A stretch of DNA of 58,602 bases from Lachnospiraceae bacterium (GTDB lineage Bacteria > Bacillota > Clostridia > Lachnospirales > Lachnospiraceae), in NCBI GenBank assembly GCA_017624495.1, contig JAGAMY010000011.1:1-58602 (forward strand). The letters are read 5' to 3'. The notes under the pieces were generated by a model. It worked only from the letters and a program-made list of their open reading frames with translations, was not told where the DNA came from and made no database searches. Below are positions 35,233 to 44,668 of the stretch, piece after piece; position 1 is the stretch's first letter, and the number at the start of each line of letters is the position of its first letter. A program made the position numbers and the translations under genes.

Positions 35233-36612
35233 ATGTCACATATACAGACCCAGACTGAATGGGAAGAAGAGATGTCCATAAAGATATTACAGTTTATCCG
35301 CAATGAACTTTATCTGGATTTACGGTTTATGGAACAGGCATTAGCTGCATTAGAATACCGCAGAATAGACGGTTTATCCACGTTTGCAACAGACGGAACT
35401 TGTCTGTATTATGCAAATGAGCCTGTGCACCGGATTTTTAAAAGTAATGCGAAATTTTTGAACAGGGCGTATCTGCATAGCGTTTTTCACTGTATTTTCC
35501 GGCATTTATGGATGAAAGGGAAACGGGAAAAAAACAGATGGAATCTTGCCTGTGATATTGCGGTGGAATATACCATAGATGCATTGGAAAAACCATGCAC
35601 AAAGCGAATATTAAGCTGGAGCAGACAGCATATCTATGAGGAAATCAGACAGGAGAAATCCGGTCTTTCTGCAGCGGTGATTTATCGTCTGTTAGAAGAA
35701 AAAACAGAAGAAGAGCTGCAAAGCCTTGCCATGGAATTTTATACGGATGACCACCGTTTCTGGCAGGAAGAAGAGCAGAAAACGCCGATGTATCAGCAGG
35801 CAAAGGAAAACTGGGACAAAATAGCCAGACAGACTACCTTAGAGCAGAATCGTCGTGGGGAGGATACAGAGGATGGCGAAGAGGTTTTTGCGGCGCAGGT
35901 AAAGGCAGGAAAAAGTCGCCGCAGGTATAGTGATTTTTTGCGCAAATTTTCCGTTTTATCCGAGGAGCTGCATTGTGATTTGGACGAGTTTGAACTGGGA
36001 TTTTACAGCTATGGTCTGCGTTTGTATGGAAATCTGCCATTGATAGAACCGGTAGAAACAAAAGAAGTACATAAAATACGGGAATTTGTCATTGTATTAG
36101 ATACCAGCTACTCCACCAGTGGGGAGCTGATATCGGGATTTTTACAGGAAACATTACGGATTTTAACGGAGAAAAACAGTTTTTTTGTGAAGTCTAAGAT
36201 TCGTATATTGCAGTGTGATAATCAGGTAAGGCGGGAAGAAATATTGCAAAATGAAGCGGATATAAAACGATTGCTGCAAAGTCTTGCGGGAGAGCATGGT
36301 ATGTCACAGCAAAGTTTGGCAGGAAAGCGGGATATATCACAGCAAAAGTCTGCCGGTGTTTATGAAATTTCCGGCGGCGGCAGCACGGATTTTCGTCCTG
36401 CGTTTGCTTATGTGAACCAGCTTTTAGAACAGGGCGAATTGCAAAATTTAGGCGGTTTGCTGTATTTTACAGATGGAAAGGGGACATATCCCAAAAAACC
36501 GCCACAGTATAAAACCGCCTTTTTATTTTTGGATGATTATGATGAAACAGCAGTTCCGCCATGGGCGATGCGGCTGCAGTTAGAACCGGAGGAATGGATA
36601 CATGAACATTAA
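35233..36612 (+). CDS. VWA-like protein with DUF2201-type metallopeptidase-like N domain
   Basis: The product has 459 residues from ATG 35233, which follows GAAAGGAAG; TTG 35212 has no site. The N-terminal domain (about 20-150) has the His cluster YLHSVFHCIFRHLWM and ACDIAVEYTID of DUF2201 putative metallopeptidases. The C-terminal VWA-like domain (about 285-455) has the MIDAS-type start VIVLDTSYSTS. A Gln/Ser-rich insert with a 33-base imperfect tandem repeat (36277-36375) interrupts the VWA part. It overlaps the MoxR gene by 11 bases. VWA proteins of this kind act with MoxR ATPases in metal insertion or complex remodelling. Confidence 0.78.
   Translation: MSHIQTQTEWEEEMSIKILQFIRNELYLDLRFMEQALAALEYRRIDGLSTFATDGTCLYYANEPVHRIFKSNAKFLNRAYLHSVFHCIFRHLWMKGKREKNRWNLACDIAVEYTIDALEKPCTKRILSWSRQHIYEEIRQEKSGLSAAVIYRLLEEKTEEELQSLAMEFYTDDHRFWQEEEQKTPMYQQAKENWDKIARQTTLEQNRRGEDTEDGEEVFAAQVKAGKSRRRYSDFLRKFSVLSEELHCDLDEFELGFYSYGLRLYGNLPLIEPVETKEVHKIREFVIVLDTSYSTSGELISGFLQETLRILTEKNSFFVKSKIRILQCDNQVRREEILQNEADIKRLLQSLAGEHGMSQQSLAGKRDISQQKSAGVYEISGGGSTDFRPAFAYVNQLLEQGELQNLGGLLYFTDGKGTYPKKPPQYKTAFLFLDDYDETAVPPWAMRLQLEPEEWIHEH
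36277..36375 (+). repeat. 33-bp imperfect tandem repeat inside the VWA gene
   Basis: Units start at 36277, 36310 and 36343 with CAAAG; the first two are similar and the third is degenerate. They encode repeated SLAGxxxxSQQ-like peptides. The period keeps the reading frame. Confidence 0.65.
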
Positions 36613-38068
36613 AGAGGCAAAACAGGAGATTTTACATACAGTTGCAGCATATTTAGCCAAGGATGAAACCGGGGAATATAAGATTCCTGCGATACGGCAG
36701 CGACCAATACTTTTGATTGGTCCGCCGGGAATCGGAAAAACCCAGATTATGGAGCAGATTGCAGCAGAATGTAAAATTGGTTTAGTGGCATATACAATTA
36801 CCCATCATACCAGACAGAGTGCAGTGGGACTGCCATTTATCAAAGAGAAAATTTTTGACGGGAAAACCTGTTCCGTAACCGAATATACTATGAGTGAAAT
36901 TATTTCCAGTGTGTATCAGAAAATGGAAGAAACCGGCTGCCGGGAGGGCATACTGTTTATTGATGAAATTAACTGTGTATCGGAAACCCTAGCCCCTACC
37001 ATGCTGCAGTTTTTACAATGTAAAACCTTTGGCAATCAGGCAGTGCCAAAGGGCTGGATTATTGTAGCAGCCGGAAATCCACCGGAGTATAACAAATCTG
37101 TCCGGGAGTTTGATATGGTGACCTTAGACCGTGTCCGCTCTATTGAAGTGGAGGCTGAATATTCCGTCTGGAAAAGTTATGCAAGGGAAAATGGTGTGCA
37201 TGGGGCATTATTAAGCTATCTGGAATTGCGCCAGAAGAATTTTTACCGTATAGAAGCGGATGTGGATGGTATGCAGTATGTAACTGCCAGAGGCTGGGAA
37301 GATTTTTCCGGGCTGCTAAAAGCATATGAAGAGCTAAAACTGCCTGTTACGGAAGAAATCGTTTATGAATATCTGCATCACAAGGATGTGGCAGAGGATG
37401 TGGCTGCGTATATTGATTTGTATCGGAAATATCAGGATGATTATGGCATTGAAGATATTTTGCATGGAAAGGTAAAATCTGCGGTATATGCCCGTATTTA
37501 CGATGCAGCATTTGATGAGCGTCTTAGTGTGGTAAATCTTTTGACGGATGGTATTTTGGGTTATATGCAGAAGGCATATCAGGAAAAATATATAACGGAT
37601 GCATATTTTGCATTTTTAAAATCCTATCGAAGTGAAATGGAAAAAGCAGAAAATCTGCTGGAATTGTATGAGGAACGTCTTCGGTTTTTAGAAGAAGAGT
37701 TTGCGGAAAATGAAAAAACAGCATTATGGAACAGACAGCTTTTAAGGTTGCTAAAGGAAGGGAAACCGCTGAATGGAGGCACAGCAGAAGAGGTATTTGA
37801 GCAGGCGAAAAAGGGATTTGTTTGCCAGAGAGAACGCTTAGAGGAGGCAGAAAGTGCAGCAGGAAGTGCATTAGAGTATGCCTTTGATTTTATGGAGCAG
37901 GCATTTGAAAATGGTGAAGAAATGGTGGTCTTTGTCACAGAGCTTACGGTGAATAAGGTTTCGGCTGCATTTTTAGCGGAAAATATGTGTGAACGTTATA
38001 CTACCTATAATCAGCAGCTTCTAATTGGGAGCAGAAAAAGGGAAATTTTATCGGAATTAAATCGGTAA
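36602..38068 (+). CDS. MoxR-type AAA+ ATPase
   Basis: The 488-residue protein has Walker A IGPPGIGKTQ (about 38-47), Walker B GILFIDEINCV, and an AAA_5 lid region. A long C-terminal helical part (about 330-488) is rich in Glu. It belongs with the MoxR/AAA_5 class that partners VWA proteins. GGAGG at about 36590 lies inside the preceding gene, and the 11-base overlap makes coupled translation likely. The trio LRR-VWA-MoxR ends here; the DUF1703 gene after it has its own start context. Confidence 0.85.
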   Translation: MNIKEAKQEILHTVAAYLAKDETGEYKIPAIRQRPILLIGPPGIGKTQIMEQIAAECKIGLVAYTITHHTRQSAVGLPFIKEKIFDGKTCSVTEYTMSEIISSVYQKMEETGCREGILFIDEINCVSETLAPTMLQFLQCKTFGNQAVPKGWIIVAAGNPPEYNKSVREFDMVTLDRVRSIEVEAEYSVWKSYARENGVHGALLSYLELRQKNFYRIEADVDGMQYVTARGWEDFSGLLKAYEELKLPVTEEIVYEYLHHKDVAEDVAAYIDLYRKYQDDYGIEDILHGKVKSAVYARIYDAAFDERLSVVNLLTDGILGYMQKAYQEKYITDAYFAFLKSYRSEMEKAENLLELYEERLRFLEEEFAENEKTALWNRQLLRLLKEGKPLNGGTAEEVFEQAKKGFVCQRERLEEAESAAGSALEYAFDFMEQAFENGEEMVVFVTELTVNKVSAAFLAENMCERYTTYNQQLLIGSRKREILSELNR

Positions 38069-38117
38069 TCTGTTATACTGTATGAAAATGCAGGAAGGGA
38101 ATTTGATGGAGGTATGT

Positions 38118-39818
38118 ATGAGTAGAACGGTTGGGATTGGAATACAGGATTTTGAAGATATTTTAAAGGGAAATTATTTTTATGTGGATAAAACAGATTT
38201 CATCAGAGAATGGTGGGAAAATGGAGATAGTGTAACACTTATTACCCGTCCACGCCGTTTTGGAAAAACTTTGAATATGAGTATGCTAAACCGTTTTTTT
38301 TCCATAGAGTATGATGGAAAAGGTGAGATTTTTGAGGGACTTTCTATTTGGGAAGAGGAAAAATACAGACAATTGCAGGGAATCTATCCGGTAATAAACG
38401 TGTCCTTTGCCAGTATAAAAGAAACGAATTTTGAAATGACACAGTTAAGAATGATAGAGCTTTTGCAGTTGATATTTGAACGATTTTCATATCTGAATCA
38501 TAGTGAGAAATTATCAGAAAATGAATGGAACTATGTGAACAGAATGAGAACAGAGATGACTGCATTTGATGCAGCTTCGGCATTATACCGCTTGTCAGAA
38601 TTGTTATATAAGCATTATGGAAAGAAAGTGATTATTCTTCTGGACGAATATGATACACCTATGCAGGAAGCTTATGTGCACGGATTCTGGGAGGAAGCGG
38701 TGGCATTTACCAGAAGTATGTTTAATTCTACATTTAAAACCAATCCCTATCTGGAAAGAGGGATGATGACCGGAATTACAAGGGTGAGTAAGGAGTCGAT
38801 TTTTTCGGATTTAAATAATCTGGAAGTGGTTACCACCACATCGGATAAATATGCTACAGTTTTTGGATTTACTGAAGAAGAGGTGTTTGCCGGATTAGAT
38901 GAATGTGGTTTGACTTCCGAGAAGGAACAGGTAAAGGAATGGTATGATGGATTTATTTTTGGAAGTCATGCAGATATTTATAATCCATGGTCTATATTGA
39001 ATTTTTTGGATAAAAAGAAATATACCACCTATTGGGCAAATACCAGTTCTAACAGTTTGGCAGGAAAGCTTCTTAGAGAAGGTAATGGCGTTATAAAGGA
39101 ACAGTTTGAGGAATTATTGCAGGGAAAACGGTTGCGTGTTCCGGTGGATGAGCAGATAGTCTATAACCAGTTGGATGATAATGAAAATGCCATTTGGAGT
39201 CTGCTGCTTGCCAGTGGCTATCTAAAGGTATTGTCCTATGATGATATGGGTGTCATGGAATATGAGGAAGAAGCCTGTTATGAACTTGCCCTTACTAACC
39301 GTGAAGTAAGGATGATGTTTAGGAATATGATAAAGTCATGGTTTCGAAAGAAGAATACAGATTATAATGCCTTTATCAAGGCAATGCTGTTGCAGGATGT
39401 GGATGCTATGAATGAATATATGAACCAGATGAGTCTGGAATTGTTCAGCAGCTTTGATACAGGAAAACGGGTGTCCAAAAAAGCACAACCGGAGCGGTTT
39501 TACCATAGCTTTGTGCTAGGATTAATGGTAGATTTGCAGAGGGATTACATTGTAACATCCAATCGTGAAAGTGGCTTCGGTAGATATGATATAATGATTG
39601 AACCAAAAAATCCCGAAAAAAATCCGGCAGTTATCATTGAGTTCAAGGTGTTGAATGTAAGAAGAGAAAGTTCTTTAGAGGAAACGGTAAAAGCAGCCCT
39701 TGCCCAGATAGAAGAAAAACAATATGCGGCTACATTGCTTGCGAAAGGTATACCGGCAGACAAAATCTATAAATATGGTTTTGCTTTTGAAGGAAAGAAT
39801 GTATTGATTGAAAATTAG
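38118..39818 (+). CDS. AAA-ATPase/PD-(D/E)XK nuclease-like protein (DUF1703 family), copy 1
   Basis: The product has 566 residues from ATG 38118, behind GGAGGT. The AAA-ATPase-like N-terminus has VDKTDFI, Walker A-like [14 protein letters not shown] and Walker [17 protein letters not shown]. The C-terminus carries a PD-(D/E)XK-like signature: [13 protein letters not shown], then VIIEFKV. These proteins are numerous and multi-copy in gut Clostridia and Bacteroidetes; their function is unknown and a role in conflict or mobile elements is often guessed. A close paralogue starts at 57094, and the similarity extends upstream of the start codon. Confidence 0.85.
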   Translation: MSRTVGIGIQDFEDILKGNYFYVDKTDFIREWWENGDSVTLITRPRRFGKTLNMSMLNRFFSIEYDGKGEIFEGLSIWEEEKYRQLQGIYPVINVSFASIKETNFEMTQLRMIELLQLIFERFSYLNHSEKLSENEWNYVNRMRTEMTAFDAASALYRLSELLYKHYGKKVIILLDEYDTPMQEAYVHGFWEEAVAFTRSMFNSTFKTNPYLERGMMTGITRVSKESIFSDLNNLEVVTTTSDKYATVFGFTEEEVFAGLDECGLTSEKEQVKEWYDGFIFGSHADIYNPWSILNFLDKKKYTTYWANTSSNSLAGKLLREGNGVIKEQFEELLQGKRLRVPVDEQIVYNQLDDNENAIWSLLLASGYLKVLSYDDMGVMEYEEEACYELALTNREVRMMFRNMIKSWFRKKNTDYNAFIKAMLLQDVDAMNEYMNQMSLELFSSFDTGKRVSKKAQPERFYHSFVLGLMVDLQRDYIVTSNRESGFGRYDIMIEPKNPEKNPAVIIEFKVLNVRRESSLEETVKAALAQIEEKQYAATLLAKGIPADKIYKYGFAFEGKNVLIEN

Positions 39819-39829
39819 CAATAGTTTTA

Positions 39830-39858
39830 TTGTCATCAGGAAAGAAATGTTATATAAT
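39830..39858 (+). promoter_or_regulatory. Sigma-A promoter of the chemoreceptor gene
   Basis: TTGTCA (39830-39835), 17 bp, TATAAT (39853-39858), about 30 bases before the ATG at 39889. Confidence 0.75.
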
Positions 39859-39888
39859 GAAACTATTCTATTACAAGGGGGAAAGCGA

Positions 39889-41400
39889 ATGAATCAGAGA
39901 ACGAATGAAAAATATAATGAATTAGCAAATGAACTTATTGCAGACCAGAAGCGAAACAAAATCGTTGTTATGGGTCTGACAATCATGAATGTGCTTATTG
40001 CCGGAGCGTATCTTTTGGAGGTATTTAAAGGGGAACGTTCACTGTTGCAATATTTGATTATTGCAATTCTTACGATTGCATCTATAGTATCTATAAATGT
40101 TATGTATGCAAGGACAAAAGAGGCTGGCAGTATACGTTATGTGGGTATGTGGTTTTTTATTGCACTTTATGCATATATCATGTTGACGACAGGTAAACTC
40201 ATTACATTTTGTTATATTATTTTGTTGCAGGTTTTACTTATTGTATATGAAGATGTAAAAATAGCATTGATGTGCAGTATTAGTGCGATATTTATTAATG
40301 TAGTTTCCATTATTAAGATATATGCTACAGGTAAAGGTGCAATTACAAATTCTTCTGAAGTGGAAGTTGCACTGGCATGTATTTTACTGCTGGCTTTATA
40401 TTCTACCATGTCTACACAGTTAAATGGAAGAATTAAAGATGCACAGTTGAATAAAATTGATGCAGATAAAGAAAAAAGCGAAGGTTTATTGCAGGTCGTA
40501 TTAGATGTGGCGGATTCCATGGAACAAAGTATTGGTGTACTGACAGAGGAGACCAGCCGTTTAGATACATCTGTAGGAAATACCAAAGAGTCCATGGAAG
40601 ATTTAGCTGCGGGAGCAAATACCACAGCAATAGCTGTACAGACTCAGCAGGAAAAGACGGCAGAAATCAATGAGCATATTTATACCTTAGAAGGTGTTGC
40701 AGACAGTATTGTTTCCCATGTAAAGACTTCTGAGCAGATTGTTACGGGTAGTCAGGAGTCCATGAGCCAGCTGTTAAATCAGGTAGAGAAGTCTGAGGAA
40801 GCAAGTGGTCAGGTAGCAAAAGAAATGGAAGAATTAAAATCCTATACAGACCAGATGCAGAGCATTATGGCATTGATTAACAATGTGGCATCCCAGACAG
40901 GTCTTTTAGCTTTAAATGCAAGCATTGAAGCAGCAAGAGCAGGTGAAGCCGGAAGAGGATTTGCCGTTGTTGCAACAGAGATTTCCAACCTTGCAGCCCA
41001 GACCAGCAAGGCAACAGGAGATATTGATGTGTTAATTGGCGGAATTGTCCGTTCCCTTGGCGAAGTGGTAGAATCTGTCAACCGCCTGATGGAAAGCAAT
41101 TCTGTTCAGACCGGATATGTGAATGAAACAGCCAAAGGTTTGTAGGATATTCACAGTGCAGTCGAAAACATTCTGACAGAATCTTCAAAATTAGATGAAA
41201 TGGTTACAACGGTTTCGAGTGCGAATACTGTGATTGTAGAAAGTATTCAGAATGTATCTGCGAGCACGGAGGAGATTACTGCAAAGGCAATGGAGACATT
41301 AGAAAGCAGTAATGAAGACATGCAGAGTGTGGAGAATGTTTTAAATATGGTAGAACAGCTAAAAGCATATGCGGATGAACTGAATAAAAACAGAGTATAA
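39889..41400 (+). pseudogene. Methyl-accepting chemotaxis protein interrupted by an in-frame amber codon
   Basis: The reading frame starts at ATG 39889 behind AAGGGGGAAAG. It encodes five to six membrane helices (about 25-200) and an MCP signalling domain with the conserved hairpin tip [24 protein letters not shown] split over two helices. A TAG at 41143-41145 stops it after 418 residues. The same frame continues without another stop through DIHSAVENIL to a natural end at 41400, so one base change (CAG to TAG fits) explains the break. The missing 84 residues are the last signalling helix, so the shorter product is unlikely to work normally. The alternatives are a sequencing error or a recent mutation. 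Confidence 0.85.
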
Positions 41401-41414
41401 TAAGAAAATATAGA

Positions 41415-41456
41415 CAGACAGTATCGGATGAAGGAAAGGGATACTGTCTGTTTTGT
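41415..41456 (+). terminator. Terminator after the chemoreceptor gene
   Basis: CAGACAGTATC (41415-41425) and GATACTGTCTG (41440-41450) form a perfect 11 bp stem followed by TTTTGT. Confidence 0.8.
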
Positions 41457-41476
41457 ATAAAAAGAGTAACAAAGAA

Positions 41477-41505
41477 TTGCATTTTCATATATAATTCATT
41501 ATAAT
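41477..41505 (+). promoter_or_regulatory. Sigma-A promoter of relA
   Basis: TTGCAT (41477-41482), 17 bp, TATAAT (41500-41505). The start site predicted near 41512 leaves too little leader for an ATG at 41520 and supports the start at 41562. Confidence 0.75.
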
Positions 41506-41561
41506 ATCTACTAAACAAAATGGAGAGTTTTCAAAAGATGATAAGAGTTGGTGGTGAGCGT

Positions 41562-43868
41562 ATGGCAGATTTATCGACAGAACAATTAGAACAGATCGAA
41601 CATGAAATGCATACAATGGATAGTAATATCCGTGAGACTGTTGATTTTGAAAAACCGGAGAAGCTTTATCAGGAATTGATAAAAAGTGTGCTGAAATATC
41701 ATCCGTCTACGGATATAGCCATGATTGATAAGGCATATAGAATTGCAAATGAAGCGCATAAAGAGCAGCGCCGCAAGTCCGGTGAGCCCTATATTATCCA
41801 CCCGCTGTATGTTGCAATTATCTTAGCAGAGTTAGAATTAGACAAAGAAACCATTGTAGCCGGACTTTTACATGATGTTGTAGAAGACACGGTAATGACA
41901 GATGAAGAAATTGCAATGGAATTTAGTGAAGAGGTGGCATTGTTAGTCGATGGTGTTACCAAGTTAGGACAGCTTTCCTATGATTTGGATAAAGTAGAAG
42001 TACAGGCAGAGAACCTGCGCAAGATGTTCCTTGCCATGGCAAAGGATATTCGTGTTATCCTGATTAAATTAGCTGACCGTCTGCATAATATGCGTACCTT
42101 AAAATTTATGAAGCCGGAAAAGCAGAAAGAAAAAGCCAGAGAAACCATGGACATCTATGCACCGATTGCCCAGCGTCTAGGAATATCTAAGATTAAAATT
42201 GAGTTAGATGACCTTTCTTTGAAATATTTAGAGCCGGCAGCCTACTATGATTTGGTAGAAAAGATTGCGGTGCGCAAAAACGTTCGTGACGGTTATGTGC
42301 AGCAGCTTGTGGACGAAGTCAGAGGACATATAGACGAAGCGGGAATCAAAGCCGAAATCTATGGTCGTGCAAAGCATTTTTTCAGTATATATAAGAAAAT
42401 GGTCAATCAGGATAAAACTATTGACCAGATTTATGATTTGTTTGCCATTCGTATTATCGTAGATTCTGTAAAAGACTGTTATGCGGCATTAGGTGTGATT
42501 CATGAAAAATACAAACCGATTTCAGGCAGGTTTAAGGATTATATTGCCATGCCAAAGCCGAATATGTACCAGTCTTTGCATACCACATTGATTGGACCTA
42601 CGGGTCAGCCTTTTGAAATTCAGATTCGTACCGCAGAAATGCATCGTACCGCAGAATTTGGTATTGCTGCCCATTGGAAATACAAAGAAGGAAATAGTGG
42701 AGTAAGTATTGCCAATCAGGAAGAGGAGAAGCTAAGCTGGCTGCGCCAGATTCTTGAATGGCAGAGGGATATGTCCGATAACAGGGAATTTATGAGTCTG
42801 TTAAAGAGTGACTTGGATTTGTTTTCGGATGCGGTATTTTGCTTTACACCATCCGGTGATGTAAAAAATCTTCCCAATGGTTCTACACCGATTGATTTTG
42901 CTTACAGTATCCATTCCGCAGTGGGTAATAAAATGATAGGTGCTAAGGTCAATGGAAGGTTAGTGACGATTGATTATGTGATTCAAAATGGTGACCGTAT
43001 TGAGATTATTACGTCGCAAAACTCAAAAGGACCAAGCCGTGACTGGCTAAATATTGTTAAGAGTGCGCAGGCAAGGAATAAGATTAATCAGTGGTTCCGC
43101 AGTGAGTTAAAGGAAGAAAATATTCTGCGTGGAAAGGAATTAATTGCCCAGTATGCAAAAGCAAAGGGTATTAATTTCAGTGATATTAATAAACCGGAAT
43201 ATCAGCATAAGATTATAAATAAATATGGATTCCATGACTGGAATTCTGCATTGGCAACGGTGGGACATGGTGGATTAAAGGAAAGCCAGATTGTCAACCG
43301 CATGTATGAAGAATACAAAAAGGACCATGTGACCCAGGTGACGGATCAGGATATTTTAGCAGCAGTTGCAGAGAGCAATAAAGAGAAAAATATTCTTGTG
43401 AAGTCCAAAAGTGGTATTATCGTTAAGGGATTGTATGATGTGGCAGTTCACTTTTCCAAATGCTGCAGTCCGATACCGGGAGACGAAATTGTTGGATTTG
43501 TTACCAGAGGTCGCGGAGTGTCCATTCATAGGACAGACTGTGTAAATATGATGCATCTTTCGGATATTGAGAGAGTGCGGTTAATTGATGCTGAATGGCA
43601 GCAGGGAGCAGATGAAGGAAACAATGGACTTTATCAGGCTGAAATTAAGATTTTTGGAAATAATCGTACAGGTCTTTTGATTGATATTACAAGGATTTTC
43701 ACAGAAAGAGAAATCGATATTACTTCCATTCATTCAAAGACCAGCAAACAGGGAATTGCTACTTTAGAAGTGGGATTTAATGTCAAAAGCAGAAATGAGC
43801 TGACAAGTCTGATTGATAAGATTCGTCAGGTCGAAAGTGTAATCGATATAGAAAGAACAACAGGATAA
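41562..43868 (+). CDS. relA: Bifunctional (p)ppGpp synthetase/hydrolase Rel
   Basis: The product has 768 residues from ATG 41562, preceded by GGTGGTGAG. The order is an HD hydrolase domain (about 45-150; GLLHDVVEDT), the synthetase domain (about 230-355; RFKDYIAMPKPN, EIQIRTAEMH), TGS (about 390-450), a zinc-finger/helical region with a CCSPIPGD motif, and a C-terminal ACT domain (about 690-768). The RFKD motif and intact HD residues mark a bifunctional Rel. It senses uncharged tRNA on the ribosome and makes the stringent-response alarmone. The order relA-MBL-hemZ-hisS-aspS is typical of Clostridia. Confidence 0.97.
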   Translation: MADLSTEQLEQIEHEMHTMDSNIRETVDFEKPEKLYQELIKSVLKYHPSTDIAMIDKAYRIANEAHKEQRRKSGEPYIIHPLYVAIILAELELDKETIVAGLLHDVVEDTVMTDEEIAMEFSEEVALLVDGVTKLGQLSYDLDKVEVQAENLRKMFLAMAKDIRVILIKLADRLHNMRTLKFMKPEKQKEKARETMDIYAPIAQRLGISKIKIELDDLSLKYLEPAAYYDLVEKIAVRKNVRDGYVQQLVDEVRGHIDEAGIKAEIYGRAKHFFSIYKKMVNQDKTIDQIYDLFAIRIIVDSVKDCYAALGVIHEKYKPISGRFKDYIAMPKPNMYQSLHTTLIGPTGQPFEIQIRTAEMHRTAEFGIAAHWKYKEGNSGVSIANQEEEKLSWLRQILEWQRDMSDNREFMSLLKSDLDLFSDAVFCFTPSGDVKNLPNGSTPIDFAYSIHSAVGNKMIGAKVNGRLVTIDYVIQNGDRIEIITSQNSKGPSRDWLNIVKSAQARNKINQWFRSELKEENILRGKELIAQYAKAKGINFSDINKPEYQHKIINKYGFHDWNSALATVGHGGLKESQIVNRMYEEYKKDHVTQVTDQDILAAVAESNKEKNILVKSKSGIIVKGLYDVAVHFSKCCSPIPGDEIVGFVTRGRGVSIHRTDCVNMMHLSDIERVRLIDAEWQQGADEGNNGLYQAEIKIFGNNRTGLLIDITRIFTEREIDITSIHSKTSKQGIATLEVGFNVKSRNELTSLIDKIRQVESVIDIERTTG

Positions 43869-43996
43869 CTATTCAGTAGGTCTGCGCATTTACTGCGCTG
43901 ACCGTAAGAAAATGATTCAGGTGTGCAAAAATCTCATCGCTGAAAGCGATTTTAAATAGATTTTTGCATGTAACTGTGAAGGTACTGAACAGTTAC
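43865..43996 (+). repeat. MITE-like structured intergenic repeat, containing copy 2 of the 27-bp hairpin
   Basis: Imperfect terminal inverted repeats ATAACTATTCAGTA (43865-43878) and TACTGAACAGTTAC (43983-43996) match at 12 of 14 positions. Inside are a perfect 11 bp stem, TGCAAAAATCT (43924-43934) with AGATTTTTGCA (43958-43968), and a nested ATCGCT-GAA-AGCGAT. The right end, 43970-43996, is the second copy of the hairpin seen at 26523-26549. No ORF is present. It fills the gap between relA and the MBL gene. Confidence 0.7.
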
Positions 43997-44025
43997 TCAA
44001 CAGGATAGAAAAGGAGTATAGACCA

Positions 44026-44655
44026 TTGGCAGGACTTAGAGTAGAGCAGTATGTGGTTGGACCGGTAATGACGAACTGCTATTTTGCAATTCATGAAGAT
44101 ACAAAGGAAATGCTTGTGATTGATCCGGGGGATGAAGCACTGCATCTGATTGAAAAGATAAAAGCTTGCGGTGCGAAACCGGTTGCAATACTTTTGACAC
44201 ATGGACATTTTGACCATGCATCAGCGGCGCAGGAAATAGCAGAGAATTTTGGCATACAGATTTATGCACATGAAGACGAAAAAGAAACATTGGAAAATCC
44301 CTCCATCAATCTTTGTGGTATGGTAGGTATAAAGGAAATTTATCATGCGGATTGTTATGTAAAAGATGGAGAAATTTTAAATTTAGCAGGTTTTGAAATC
44401 AAAGTACTGCATACACCGGGGCATACGAAGGGTGGATGTTGCTATTATATTGAAAAGGAACAGGCAGTTTTTTCAGGAGATACATTATTTAATTCTTCTG
44501 TAGGCAGAACTGATTTTCCGGGAGGAAGTGCTACAGTACTGCTTCGTTCTATTGAAGAAAAGTTAATGCCGATGCCGGGACAGACCAAGGTATATCCGGG
44601 GCATAATGATACGACCACCATCGGCTGGGAAAAACAGTACAATCCTTTTTTGTAG
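44026..44655 (+). CDS. MBL-fold metallo-hydrolase (glyoxalase II-like)
   Basis: The 209-residue protein has the zinc-site motif LTHGHFDHA (about 64-72), a later His in HTPGHTKGG and an Asp in FSGDTLF. It starts at TTG 44026 behind AAGGAG; no ATG is available in the right place. The family includes hydroxyacylglutathione hydrolases, but Clostridial members in this position have no proven substrate. It lies between relA and hemZ in the usual order, preceded by the structured repeat. Confidence 0.88.
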   Translation: MAGLRVEQYVVGPVMTNCYFAIHEDTKEMLVIDPGDEALHLIEKIKACGAKPVAILLTHGHFDHASAAQEIAENFGIQIYAHEDEKETLENPSINLCGMVGIKEIYHADCYVKDGEILNLAGFEIKVLHTPGHTKGGCCYYIEKEQAVFSGDTLFNSSVGRTDFPGGSATVLLRSIEEKLMPMPGQTKVYPGHNDTTTIGWEKQYNPFL

Positions 44656-44668
44656 AAAGAGAGAAAAC

